Origin: Flavobacterium sp. KACC 22761 | GTDB taxonomy: Bacteria > Bacteroidota > Bacteroidia > Flavobacteriales > Flavobacteriaceae | Assembly: GCF_034058155.1 (NCBI RefSeq) | Contig: NZ_CP139148.1 | Coordinates: 3,472,001-3,536,000, forward strand | Direction of reading: 5' to 3' | DNA: 64,000 nt | Shown: one piece after another, positions 26,164-37,714 of the stretch | How the letters are laid out: each line of letters opens with the position of its first letter | Numbering within the stretch: the first letter of the stretch is position 1 | Notes under the pieces: generated by a model | Told to the model about the DNA's origin: nothing | Seen by the model: the letters and a program-made list of their open reading frames with translations, nothing else | Databases searched by the model: none | Made by a program: the position numbers and the translations under genes

Positions 26164-28101
26164 ATGAAAAAACTATATATCCTAAGTTTAGTCTTGAGCA
26201 TTACGTTTAGTTTTGCTCAAAAGACTAATTTAAAGAAAGCGGATGCGCTGTTTAGAAATTATGCTTACGCAGATGCGTCAAAGGCATACGAAGAAATTCT
26301 GCAAAACAGCAAAAATCCATCAGCACAGACGCTAAAGAACGCCGCCGATTCGTATTATTTTATTTCCGATGAAAGAAATGCTATGAAATGGTATAAAAAA
26401 TTATACGAAGCACAAGGCAATAATTTAACTGATATTTACTACTTGCGCTATATTCAAACCTTGAAAGGGGTAAAGAATTATGATCAGGCAGACAAAATGA
26501 CAAAAGAATATCTGAATAAAAAAGGCGATCAAAATGAGATAAACCGATATGTTGCGCAGAAAAAACAACTCGATAGTTTGTCTAAAGCAAAATCACTTTA
26601 TACAGTCAAAAATTTAGATATTAATACCAGTAAATCTGATTTTGGAGCTACTTTTTTTCAAGACAGAATTGTTTTTACATCTGCTAGAGATACTACAAAA
26701 TTTAGTGAAAAGTTATACACTTGGAACAATCAGCCTTTCTTGAATCTGTATTTGGCAGAAAGAAATCAAGCTGATGGAAGTTTGTTTAACGAAACATTAT
26801 TTCTTCCAAATGTAATGACAAAGTATCACGAAGCAACGGCTTCTTTTGATGCAAGCGGAAAAACCATTTATTATTCTACCAATATTGTCAAAAAGAACAA
26901 ATTGGTAATTGATGAAAGCAAAACCAATAATTTTCAAATCGTTAAAGGAAGTATCGTAAACAATAAATTAGAAAATCCACAGCAGCTTTTCTTCGACAAT
27001 GCCAATTATTCGGTTGGACATCCTTCATTAAGCGAAGACGGAAAATGGCTTTTCTTTGCTTCTGATATGAAAGGCGGAATTGGCGAAACCGATTTGTATT
27101 ACGTAAAAATCGCCGACGACGGAACAATGAGTTCTCCCGTAAATCTTGGTCCAAAAATCAACACGCTAGGGAATGAAGTTTTTCCTTATTTCAGAAACGG
27201 AAAGCTTTATTTTTCTTCTGACGGTCATTATGGTTTGGGAGATTTAGATGTTTACGAAAGCAAACTTTTGCCCGACGGAACTTTTTCTGATCCAGTAAAT
27301 TTAGGCGAACCAATTAACAGCAATAAAGACGATTTTACTTTTGTAATTGACAGCAAAGAAACCTACGGTTATGTTTCATCAAATAGAGAAGGAGGAAAAG
27401 GCGATGATGATATTTATTCTTTTGTAAAAGGAAAACCGGTTTGCAACCAGACAATTTCAGGAATGGCAATCGATAAAAAGACTAGATTGCCTCTTACTGA
27501 TGTTTCAATTATGGCTTACAATTCATACAGCGAAGTTCTTGGTGAAACAAAAACAAATTTTGAAGGTAAATATGCTATTGAAGTGCCTTGTGGGAAAAAT
27601 GTGAAAATGATTGCGGCAAAGCCAAATTATGCCAGTGACGAAAAAACGGTTGAAACCACTAAAGAAAACGGTGGCGAAATTAAAGATGTCAACTTTGAAT
27701 TGAGTAATTATGATGATCTGGTTGTTAAAAGCAAAGGCGTTGAAAAAGTTGATGTTAAACCAATTTATTTTGATTACGATAAATATGACATTACGCCTTT
27801 GGCAGTTGAAGAATTGACTAAAGTAGTTTTCATTATGCAGAAATTTCCAAACATCAGAATCAAAATTGAATCATACACCGATTCTAGAGGGAAAGACTCG
27901 TATAATCTGAAACTTTCAGACAATAGAGCAAAATCAACTCGTGATTATATTATTTCTCAAGGAATTGATGCTTCTCGCATTGAGAGCGCAAAAGGTTACG
28001 GAGAAAGCAGATTAATTAACAAATGCAAAAACGGAGTAAAATGCACCGAAGAAGAGCATTTGTTAAATAGACGTTCTGACTTTATCATTATCCAGAAATA
28101 G
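26164..28101 (+). CDS. OmpA family protein with TPR and PD40 repeats
   Basis: This 645-residue protein has a signal peptide ending SFSFAQ. A TPR-like helical region (about 20-150) is followed by WD40/PD40-like beta-propeller repeats (about 160-420), with SLSEDGKWLFFASD and KLYFSSDGHYGLGDLDVY. A carboxypeptidase regulatory-like domain (about 425-520) comes next, and then an OmpA C-terminal domain (about 540-640) with YFDYDKYDI and DNRAKSTRDYI, which should bind peptidoglycan. Such proteins often accompany PorP/SprF and large type B cargo proteins. It probably anchors the surface complex to the cell wall. It ends the three-gene operon. Confidence 0.9.
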   Translation: MKKLYILSLVLSITFSFAQKTNLKKADALFRNYAYADASKAYEEILQNSKNPSAQTLKNAADSYYFISDERNAMKWYKKLYEAQGNNLTDIYYLRYIQTLKGVKNYDQADKMTKEYLNKKGDQNEINRYVAQKKQLDSLSKAKSLYTVKNLDINTSKSDFGATFFQDRIVFTSARDTTKFSEKLYTWNNQPFLNLYLAERNQADGSLFNETLFLPNVMTKYHEATASFDASGKTIYYSTNIVKKNKLVIDESKTNNFQIVKGSIVNNKLENPQQLFFDNANYSVGHPSLSEDGKWLFFASDMKGGIGETDLYYVKIADDGTMSSPVNLGPKINTLGNEVFPYFRNGKLYFSSDGHYGLGDLDVYESKLLPDGTFSDPVNLGEPINSNKDDFTFVIDSKETYGYVSSNREGGKGDDDIYSFVKGKPVCNQTISGMAIDKKTRLPLTDVSIMAYNSYSEVLGETKTNFEGKYAIEVPCGKNVKMIAAKPNYASDEKTVETTKENGGEIKDVNFELSNYDDLVVKSKGVEKVDVKPIYFDYDKYDITPLAVEELTKVVFIMQKFPNIRIKIESYTDSRGKDSYNLKLSDNRAKSTRDYIISQGIDASRIESAKGYGESRLINKCKNGVKCTEEEHLLNRRSDFIIIQK

Positions 28102-28104
28102 TTT

Positions 28105-28112
28105 TATATTTG
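28105..28112 (+). promoter_or_regulatory. Possible -7 promoter box with no gene in front
   Basis: TATATTTG fits TAnnTTTG just after the OmpA-family gene. No TTG is found at the usual distance upstream. A strong terminator lies about 100-130 bases downstream with no reading frame between, so a short non-coding transcript is possible. Confidence 0.35.
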
Positions 28113-28212
28113 CAGGCTAATTATTTGATTATCAATACTGAAAATATAAAACGAAGAAACCATTTGGAAGTTGGTTTTGTTTAATTCTTTTTTAAGAATA
28201 GTGGACAAGAAG

Positions 28213-28249
28213 AAAATCAAGTCACATTGTTTTGTGACTTGATTTTTGA
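28213..28249. terminator. Strong intrinsic terminator
   Basis: AAAATCAAGTCACA (28213-28226) and TGTGACTTGATTTT (28233-28246) pair perfectly over 14 bp around a 6-base loop. T residues follow, and a matching A-run precedes it. It ends the surface-protein operon, or a short RNA starting near 28119. A weaker 6-bp AACCA-type hairpin lies at about 28157-28177. Confidence 0.85.
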
Positions 28250-28343
28250 TTTTTTAAAACTTTAGTTTCTATGATGTTTTTGAAAAAAAATAATCCTAAT
28301 TTTGATATTCAATTATTCAAAATTACAATCTGCATCATTATAA

Positions 28344-31023
<2,680 letters not shown>

Positions 31024-31038
<15 letters not shown>

Positions 31039-31935
31039 TTTTCCTTGGTTTGTATGATTCTTGTTTTTATCAAAATAAAAATCAATTCGGCCTAAATTAA
31101 TTCCGTAACAACCCACTTGATTTACCAATACATTTTCGCCAGCTTTATTCTTTACAATCGTTGGTTTGTCAAGAAAAGTATGCGTATGTCCGCCAATGAT
31201 TAAATCAATATCTTGTGTTAATCCAGCTAATTTCAAATCACAAATTTTCTTTTCGTCGTCTCTGTAATTGTAGCCAAGATGTGAAAGGCAAATAACCAAG
31301 TCGCATTTTTCTTGCTTTTTCAGTAACTGCGTCATGTCTTGAGCAATTTCTACAGGATCGTTGTAAACCGTTTCTTGATACATTTTTTTATCAACTAAAC
31401 CATCAAGTTCGATTCCTAAACCAAAAACACCAACTTTGATTCCGTTTTTGTTGAAAATTTTATAAGGTTTTACAAGTCCGTTCATGACTGTATTTTTGAA
31501 GTCGTAATTCGAATTGATGAATTCGAATTTCGCGTGAGGCATTTGAGCATACAAACCATCTAAACCATTGTCAAAATCATGATTTCCAATTGTCGAAGCA
31601 TCATACTTCATCATGCTCATCAGTTTGAATTCCAATTCTCCTCCGTAATAATTAAAATAAGGAGTTCCTTGAAAAATATCTCCCGCATCCAATAAAAGCA
31701 CATTTGGATTTTCCTGACGAATGCTTTCAATCAATGCCGCGCGACGAGATACGCCACCTTTGTTTGCATTTCTTGGATCATCAGCAGGAAAAGGATCTAT
31801 ATGGCTATGAACATCATTAGTATGTAAAATAGTCAAGTGCTTGATATCGTTAGATTCAAAACTGCTTAATGACAATCCTAAACTTAATAAAGCAGTACTT
31901 GCAGCAGTTTTTTCGATAAATTCTCTTCTTTTCAT
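31024..31935 (-). CDS. Exported metallophosphoesterase (5'-nucleotidase N-domain only)
   Basis: This 303-residue protein carries only the calcineurin-like metallophosphoesterase domain of a UshA-type 5'-nucleotidase. The metal and active-site motifs are complete: TNDVHSHIDP, LDAGDIFQGTP, IGNHDFDNG, CLSHLG and IIGGHTHTFLD. The N-terminus MKRREFIEKTAAS followed by a hydrophobic stretch looks like a twin-arginine signal. The C-terminal nucleotide-binding domain is missing here but is encoded by the gene just upstream in the same transcript. The two products probably act together on periplasmic nucleotides. Confidence 0.88.
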
Positions 31936-31985
31936 TGAATATGTTTTTTGCGTAAACGCGTGGAATTTTAGTTTTTCTTGAAATG

Positions 31986-32765
31986 TTATTCTTCAGTAAT
32001 TCTGATGTCTTTTGGAACCGGAATTGTATCTACTTCTTTAAAATAATCGATCAATACATCTCTAAGTTTGTAGTTTAAATCATATTTCTCAACACTTTTG
32101 CCAAAGAAGTTCATGTTGTCGCCTCGATTAGCTAGGTAATCGTTGGTAGCGACATAATAAATTTTATTTAAATCAAGAGGTTTCCCTTGGATCATGATGT
32201 TTTTAGCAGTTTTGTCTTTCGCAATTGTAAATGTCATTCCCGAAAGTGGCTGGGCTTTTTTCTCCTTAATGATATAAGCAGTGATTTCTTGAACTTGTTC
32301 TCCTTTCAAACCTAGAACAACGAGATTGTTTTCAAAAGGCATAATTTCAAAAGCAGTTCTTGTCGTCACATTTCCTTTTGGAAGAATAGCACGAATACCG
32401 CCATGATTTAAAAGACATAAATCAATAGTTTTGTTTTCACGTTTTTTGAAAACCAAGTTTCCCCTCTGCACACAAACATCAGCCATAAGACTGCCAATTG
32501 TAGTTTGCCATTTTCCGTTGCTTTTGTCTAAAGTCTCTGGGCAATAGGCCAAAACGCTGTCCAGATCTTTGTTGATATGATCTCGGTATGGCTTTATGAA
32601 ACTCTCGATTTCTGGAGTTTCAGCACCTTTTTCGGTTATCGGAATCTGTTTTCCTTCTATCTTAGTTAAATTGTAGTTTTTAGGGCTACAGGAGAAAATA
32701 AAAAAAAGTGTTAAGAATATAACAAAAAGTTTTAAAAATACGTTATACTTTTTTAGTTTTACCAT
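31986..32765 (-). CDS. 5'-nucleotidase C-terminal domain lipoprotein
   Basis: This 259-residue lipoprotein has a hydrophobic N-terminus with the lipobox cysteine at C26 (FIFSC). It contains only the 5'-nucleotidase C-terminal domain, with LLNHGGIRA and the family's ATNDYLANRGDNM. In UshA this domain binds the nucleotide base and follows the phosphoesterase domain in one chain. Here it is a separate gene, 50 bases before the phosphoesterase gene, so the gene order is the reverse of the usual domain order. Membrane anchoring through this partner would keep the pair at the cell envelope. Confidence 0.87.
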   Translation of the reverse strand: MVKLKKYNVFLKLFVIFLTLFFIFSCSPKNYNLTKIEGKQIPITEKGAETPEIESFIKPYRDHINKDLDSVLAYCPETLDKSNGKWQTTIGSLMADVCVQRGNLVFKKRENKTIDLCLLNHGGIRAILPKGNVTTRTAFEIMPFENNLVVLGLKGEQVQEITAYIIKEKKAQPLSGMTFTIAKDKTAKNIMIQGKPLDLNKIYYVATNDYLANRGDNMNFFGKSVEKYDLNYKLRDVLIDYFKEVDTIPVPKDIRITEE

Positions 32766-32812
32766 CTTAAATGCGACTTAAATAATTAATTTTGTAATCT
32801 GGTAAAAATACT

Positions 32813-33328
32813 ATGTTTTTAAATTATATAAAGGAATTATTTGTAAAAAAATCATTAAAAAATAGCCTGAATCATAATGTCAAAAACGAAGTCTTTACTA
32901 GCAAGATACAAACAATTGGTTTATTGATAGATGAAAGCAAGTTTAGCAAATCAGAAGAATTGATAAATGAGCTTGTCCAGCACGGAATCGCTAGCAAAAA
33001 CATCAAAGTTGCAGTTTATAAAGATAAATTTGAGAAGAAAATAACGTATTCAAGACCTACTTTTGGTGAAAGACACATCAATTGGATGGGAGAATTTTCA
33101 GAATCTTTTTTAAATGAATTTATAGAAGCAGAATTTGATCTTTTGGTTAGTTATTATGAAATCGAAAAAACGATTTTGATGATAATGACGAACAGGTCAA
33201 AAGCAAAATTTAAAATCGGATTCTCATCGGTGGATCAAAGATTAAATCGATGGATGATACACACAGAAATGAATAATTATAAAGTATTTGTTTCCGAATT
33301 GTTTAGGTATTTAAAAAGTATAAAATAA
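32813..33328 (+). CDS. Conserved flavobacterial protein, DUF6913-like
   Basis: This soluble 171-residue protein has a basic N-terminus (LFVKKSLKNSLNHNVKNEV) and a compact alpha/beta pattern: TIGLLIDESKFSKSEELINEL, KVAVYKDKF, FDLLVSYYEIEKTILMIM and KFKIGFSSVDQRLNRWMI. I link it from memory to the DUF6913 family of flavobacteria. The function is unknown. It precedes dapA by 15 bases, so the two are probably cotranscribed. Confidence 0.7.
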   Translation: MFLNYIKELFVKKSLKNSLNHNVKNEVFTSKIQTIGLLIDESKFSKSEELINELVQHGIASKNIKVAVYKDKFEKKITYSRPTFGERHINWMGEFSESFLNEFIEAEFDLLVSYYEIEKTILMIMTNRSKAKFKIGFSSVDQRLNRWMIHTEMNNYKVFVSELFRYLKSIK

Positions 33329-33343
33329 ATTATAATAAAAAAT

Positions 33344-34225
33344 ATGCAATCATTAATAGGAACTGGTGTTGCGCTTGTAACTCCATTTAAAAAAGATTTT
33401 TCAGTTGACATCGAGGCTTTACAACGAATTGTAAACTTCTCTATCGATGGAGGAGTTGAATATCTTGTTGTTATGGGAACAACAGCGGAAAATGCTACCC
33501 TTACATCAGAAGAAAAAGAGTTGGTTATAAAGACAGTAATCGACGTAAATAAAGGGAGATTGCCTCTAGTTCTTGGAGTGGGAGGAAATAATACAATGCA
33601 GATTGTTGAAGAATTAAAAACAAGAGATTTTTCAGCTTTTGAAGCGATATTATCTGTCTCGCCATATTATAACAAACCTACGCAAGAAGGAATTTATCAG
33701 CATTTTAAAGCAATTGCTGAGGCATCTCCAATTCCTGTAATCTTATATAATGTTCCAGGAAGAACTTCAAGCAATATGCTTCCTTCAACAGTAATTCGTT
33801 TAGCTAATGATTTTGAAAATGTTGTAGCGATAAAAGAAGCAGCTGGAGATATGGCTCAAGCCATGCAGCTTATTAAAAATGCTCCAAAAGATTTCTTAGT
33901 TATTTCTGGAGATGATATGCTTGCATTACCAATCGTTTTGGCAGGTGGAGCAGGAGTAATCTCTGTAATTGGTCAAGGTTTTCCTAAAGAATTTTCAGAA
34001 ATGATTCGTTTAGGTCTAAATAAAAAAGTAGCTGATGCTTTTAAAACACATTATTTTTTATCAGACAGTATTGATATGATTTTTGAGCAGGGAAATCCAG
34101 CTGGAATTAAGCAAATCTTCCAAGCCCTTGGAATTGCTGATAATACTGTTCGTCTTCCATTGGTTTCTGTAGATGATTCTTTAGCAGAGAGGCTGAATGA
34201 GTTTGTAAAAAACAGCATTAAATAA
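33344..34225 (+). CDS. dapA: 4-hydroxy-tetrahydrodipicolinate synthase
   Basis: This 293-residue (beta/alpha)8-barrel aldolase condenses pyruvate with aspartate semialdehyde in lysine and diaminopimelate synthesis. The Schiff-base lysine is K164 in [10 protein letters not shown]. The supporting motifs are complete: GTTAENATL near residue 45, the tyrosine in [12 protein letters not shown], and VISGDDML. The length is normal. Other dap genes are not in the window. Confidence 0.95.
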   Translation: MQSLIGTGVALVTPFKKDFSVDIEALQRIVNFSIDGGVEYLVVMGTTAENATLTSEEKELVIKTVIDVNKGRLPLVLGVGGNNTMQIVEELKTRDFSAFEAILSVSPYYNKPTQEGIYQHFKAIAEASPIPVILYNVPGRTSSNMLPSTVIRLANDFENVVAIKEAAGDMAQAMQLIKNAPKDFLVISGDDMLALPIVLAGGAGVISVIGQGFPKEFSEMIRLGLNKKVADAFKTHYFLSDSIDMIFEQGNPAGIKQIFQALGIADNTVRLPLVSVDDSLAERLNEFVKNSIK

Positions 34226-34265
34226 TTGTTAAAGTGTTAGTATTTTAAGATACTAAAAAATTATT

Positions 34266-34295
34266 TTGCAGTCGCTAAATTAATAACTAAATTTG
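34266..34295 (+). promoter_or_regulatory. Promoter of the bamD operon
   Basis: TTG at 34266-34268 and TAAATTTG at 34288-34295 are separated by exactly 19 bases, a full consensus match. The transcript would start near 34301, inside a 7-bp hairpin (CACCGAA/TTCGGTG, 34296-34311). The hairpin has a 2-base loop. Confidence 0.8.
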
Positions 34296-34361
34296 CACCG
34301 AAACTTCGGTGTGATTTTGCTTTGGCAAATTGTCTGAGAGAATCATAATAAAAGTAAGAAA

Positions 34362-35156
34362 ATGAAAAAAATAGTATCATTATTAATTGTTGTTGCCCTT
34401 TTTTGTTCTTGTAGTGATTACCAAAAGGTATTAAAAAACGAAGATGTTGCAGCAAAATTTGAAATGGCAACAAAAATGTATGATGCAGGTAAATATTCAA
34501 AAGCAATTCGTCTTTTTGAGCAATTAGCGCCTTCGTATAGAGGGAAGCCTCAAGCAGAAAAATTGTTTTATATGTTTTCACAATCTTATTATAAAACACA
34601 CCAGTATTATTTGGCGGGTTATCAGTTTGAAAGCTTTGTATCAGGTTATCCGCGAAGTGAAAAAGTGCAGGAAGCCGCATTCTTGGGTGCATACAGTTAT
34701 TCAAAATTAGCTCCGGTTTATAGTTTAGATCAGGCAGATACAGTAAAAGCTTTAGAGAAATTGCAAGCTTTTATAGATAATTATCCTAATTCTGAGTATA
34801 TTCCTCAGGCGAACGAAACTGTGAAGCTTTTAAACGGAAAATTGGAGAAAAAAGCATACGAAAATGCTAAAGGATACAATACAATTTCTGATTATAAATC
34901 AGCTTTAGTGGCATTTGATAATTTTATTGCTGATTTCCCTGGAACGCCTTTTAAAGAAGATGCATTGTTCTACAAATATGATTCGGCATATCAATTGGCA
35001 ATAAATAGTGTTCCTCAAAAAATGGAAGAACGTTTAAATGTTGCAAAAGTAGCTTACAATAACTTGATTAAGTTTAAAAGCGATACAAAATATAGAAAAC
35101 AGGCAGACGAAATGAATGCCCGTGTTGAAACGGATTTACAAAAATATACTAAATAA
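34362..35156 (+). CDS. bamD: Outer-membrane assembly lipoprotein BamD
   Basis: This 264-residue lipoprotein has a signal sequence and lipobox cysteine at C15 or C17 (VALFCSCSD), followed by about five tetratricopeptide-like helical repeats (KYSKAIRLFEQL, YYLAGYQFESFV, and others). BamD is the essential TPR partner of BamA in folding outer-membrane proteins. The gene leads the bamD-rpoZ-coaBC run, with 9-base gaps to rpoZ and on to coaBC. A reading frame on the opposite strand here is a shadow. Confidence 0.93.
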   Translation: MKKIVSLLIVVALFCSCSDYQKVLKNEDVAAKFEMATKMYDAGKYSKAIRLFEQLAPSYRGKPQAEKLFYMFSQSYYKTHQYYLAGYQFESFVSGYPRSEKVQEAAFLGAYSYSKLAPVYSLDQADTVKALEKLQAFIDNYPNSEYIPQANETVKLLNGKLEKKAYENAKGYNTISDYKSALVAFDNFIADFPGTPFKEDALFYKYDSAYQLAINSVPQKMEERLNVAKVAYNNLIKFKSDTKYRKQADEMNARVETDLQKYTK

Positions 35157-35165
35157 AAAAAAGTC

Positions 35166-35483
35166 ATGGATTTAAAAAAGACGAATGCTCCTGTAAATAC
35201 AATAACTTACAACAAAACAGTTATTGAAGAGCCAACAGGAAATGTGTATGAAGCAATTACCATTATGGCTAAAAGAGCAAACCAGATTAATTCTGAAATC
35301 AAAAAAGAATTAACTGAGAAATTAGAAGAGTTTGCGACTTACAATGACAGTCTTGAAGAAGTTTTTGAAAATAAAGAGCAAATCGAAGTTTCTAAATTTT
35401 ACGAAAAATTGCCAAAACCACACGCTTTAGCTGTTCAAGAATGGTTAGACGGTAAAACTTACCACAGAAGTTCAAACAAATAA
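35166..35483 (+). CDS. rpoZ: RNA polymerase omega subunit, Bacteroidota type
   Basis: This 105-residue protein matches the Bacteroidota omega subunit. NVYEAITIMAKRANQINSEIKKEL holds the conserved AxRAxQI core, and the length and acidic C-terminal half fit. Omega stabilises the beta-prime subunit during RNA polymerase assembly. It sits 9 bases after bamD and 9 bases before coaBC, an order conserved in this phylum. Confidence 0.9.
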   Translation: MDLKKTNAPVNTITYNKTVIEEPTGNVYEAITIMAKRANQINSEIKKELTEKLEEFATYNDSLEEVFENKEQIEVSKFYEKLPKPHALAVQEWLDGKTYHRSSNK

Positions 35484-35492
35484 TATAGTATA

Positions 35493-36704
35493 ATGTCAGT
35501 TTTAAACGGGAAAAAAATTCTGCTAGGAGTTTCTGGCGGAATTGCAGCCTATAAAACAGCCTCATTAGTACGACTTTTCATAAAAGCAGGTGCACATGTC
35601 CAAGTGATAATGACACCTGCTTCTAAGGATTTTGTAACTCCATTGACGTTATCTACGTTATCAAAAAATCCTGTACATTCAAGTTTCTTTAATGAAGATG
35701 ATCAAGACGCTGTCTGGAACAACCATGTTGATCTGGCGCTTTGGGCTGATTTCATGTTGATTGCTCCGGCAACAGCAAACACGTTGTCTAAAATGACAAC
35801 AGGAAACTGTGATAATCTTTTGATTGCAACCTATTTATCGGCTAAATGTCCTGTTTATTTTGCTCCGGCAATGGATTTGGATATGTATAAGCATCCGTCA
35901 ACTTTGTCTAGTTTTGCAGCTTTGAAGCAATTCGGAAATATTATGATTCCTGCTGAAAGTGGCGAATTGGCGAGTGGTCTGTCTGGTGAAGGGCGAATGG
36001 CTGAGCCTGAGAATATTGTGGCTTTTCTTGAAGCCGATTTGCAAAGCAAACTTCCATTAGTAGGAAAAAAAATACTAATAACTGCCGGTCCAACATACGA
36101 AGCGATAGATCCTGTACGTTTTATAGGAAATCATTCATCTGGAAAGATGGGTTTTGATATCGCAAACGAAGCAGCAAAATTAGGTGCGCAGGTAATTTTA
36201 ATTGCTGGCCCAACTCATTTTAAGGCAAAAAACAGTTCGATCGAAGTTGTAAATGTGGTTTCTGCGCAAGACATGTATGATGCTTGTCATTTGCATTATA
36301 ATGATGTAGACGTGGCAATTGCGGCGGCAGCTGTGGCAGATTACAGGCCAAAAGTAGTGGCTACGCAGAAAATTAAAAAAGCAGCCGAAGAATTTTCAAT
36401 TGAACTTGAAAAAACAAAAGATATTTTAGCTTCATTGGGAGCAATCAAGAAAACTCAGTTTTTAATTGGATTTGCTTTGGAAACTCAAAATGAAATTGAA
36501 AATGCTAAGCTGAAAATTCAGAAAAAAAACTTAGATTTGATTGTTCTTAATTCCTTGCAGGATGAAGGCGCAGGTTTTAAAAAAGAAACTAATAAAGTTA
36601 CTTTTATTGACAAAAATTTTAAAATCGAGCCAATGGAATTAAAATCAAAAGAGTCTGTTGCTGTTGATATTTTAAACAAAGTGATTTTGCATTTTTCGAA
36701 ATAA
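35493..36704 (+). CDS. coaBC: Bifunctional phosphopantothenoylcysteine decarboxylase/synthetase
   Basis: This 403-residue fusion performs two coenzyme A steps. The N-terminal CoaC half (about 1-180) is a flavoprotein decarboxylase with GVSGGIAAYKTASLVRL, NHVDLALWADFMLIAPATANT and the PAMD motif. The C-terminal CoaB half (about 185-403) is the phosphopantothenate-cysteine ligase with LITAGPTYEAIDPVRFIGN and AAAVADYRP. The protein is complete. coaE, the last gene of the same pathway, lies about 5 kb downstream. Confidence 0.96.
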   Translation: MSVLNGKKILLGVSGGIAAYKTASLVRLFIKAGAHVQVIMTPASKDFVTPLTLSTLSKNPVHSSFFNEDDQDAVWNNHVDLALWADFMLIAPATANTLSKMTTGNCDNLLIATYLSAKCPVYFAPAMDLDMYKHPSTLSSFAALKQFGNIMIPAESGELASGLSGEGRMAEPENIVAFLEADLQSKLPLVGKKILITAGPTYEAIDPVRFIGNHSSGKMGFDIANEAAKLGAQVILIAGPTHFKAKNSSIEVVNVVSAQDMYDACHLHYNDVDVAIAAAAVADYRPKVVATQKIKKAAEEFSIELEKTKDILASLGAIKKTQFLIGFALETQNEIENAKLKIQKKNLDLIVLNSLQDEGAGFKKETNKVTFIDKNFKIEPMELKSKESVAVDILNKVILHFSK

Positions 36705-36769
36705 TAACTTTTTTAAAGTTTAAAATAGAGTATCAACATCAATTTTACATCAACACAAATCTTTTTTTT

Positions 36770-37654
36770 ATGAATAAAGCAGTTACATTTTTAATGTTTT
36801 TATTTTTTGGCTTTACTCAGGCACAACAACTAAACTGTATTGTAACAATTAATACGGAAAGATTGCCAAATCCAAATCAGCAAGTTTTTAAAACCCTTCA
36901 AACTTCATTGTCTGAATTTGTAAATAAAACAGACTGGACTGGATCAGTTTTAAAGCAAAATGAACGAATTAACTGCTCGATGTATATTACATTGTCTTCA
37001 AACAGTTCAGATCAATTTTCAGGAACAATTCAAGTGCAATCTTCGCGATTGATTTTTAATTCCACATACTCTTCTCCAGTACTGAATTATAATGACAAAG
37101 ATTTTAATTTCAGATACACAGAATACGAGCCTTTGCTGTTTAATCCAACCACTTATGAGTCAAATCTGGTTTCGGTCATTTCGTTTTACTGCTACATGAT
37201 TTTAGGAATGGATGCAGATACTTTTCAAATGGGAGCCGGAAATCAATATCTTCAAATGGCACAGAATATTGCAAATGTGGCGCAACAAGGCGGTTCAAAA
37301 GGATGGAGCCAAGCAGATGGTATTCAAAATCGTTACTATTTGATCACCGATATGATTTCGCCAATGTACAGCGATCTTCGTCAAGTTACCTATATGTATC
37401 ACACAGGCTTGGATAAAATGAGCGACGATTTGAAAGGCGCTAAGGAAAGAATTAAAGCTTCATTGTTGCTGATTGGGAAATTTAATACGGTCAAGCCGAA
37501 TGCTTTTTTAACACGAGTCTTTTTTGATGCAAAATCAGATGAGATAACGTCGATATTTTCTGGTGGGCCAAGTGTTTCTGTCTCAGACTTAACCGATGTT
37601 TTGAATAAAGTTTCGCCGCTGAACAGTACAAAATGGACGCAAATTAAGTTTTAG
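36770..37654 (+). CDS. DUF4835 family protein, PorD-like type IX secretion factor
   Basis: This 294-residue exported protein has a signal peptide ending FGFTQAQQ. It then shows the DUF4835 pattern: NCIVTINTERLPNPNQQVFKTL near the start, PLLFNPTTYESNLVSVI in the middle, and GWSQADGIQNRYYL and PMYSDLRQVTYMYH later. I link this family from memory to PorD, an accessory protein of the type IX secretion system. It sits between coaBC and recN, a conserved position in flavobacteria. It may serve export of the giant surface protein. Confidence 0.8.
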   Translation: MNKAVTFLMFLFFGFTQAQQLNCIVTINTERLPNPNQQVFKTLQTSLSEFVNKTDWTGSVLKQNERINCSMYITLSSNSSDQFSGTIQVQSSRLIFNSTYSSPVLNYNDKDFNFRYTEYEPLLFNPTTYESNLVSVISFYCYMILGMDADTFQMGAGNQYLQMAQNIANVAQQGGSKGWSQADGIQNRYYLITDMISPMYSDLRQVTYMYHTGLDKMSDDLKGAKERIKASLLLIGKFNTVKPNAFLTRVFFDAKSDEITSIFSGGPSVSVSDLTDVLNKVSPLNSTKWTQIKF

Positions 37655-37714
37655 TTGCTTTTTTAGTCTTATTTTTACGTTCGCCATTAACTAATATATC
37701 CTCAAATTTATTTT

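Noticed and set aside
34261..34704. 147-residue open frame opposite bamD
   Set aside because: Antisense to the start and promoter of bamD with no recognisable motif. A shadow.
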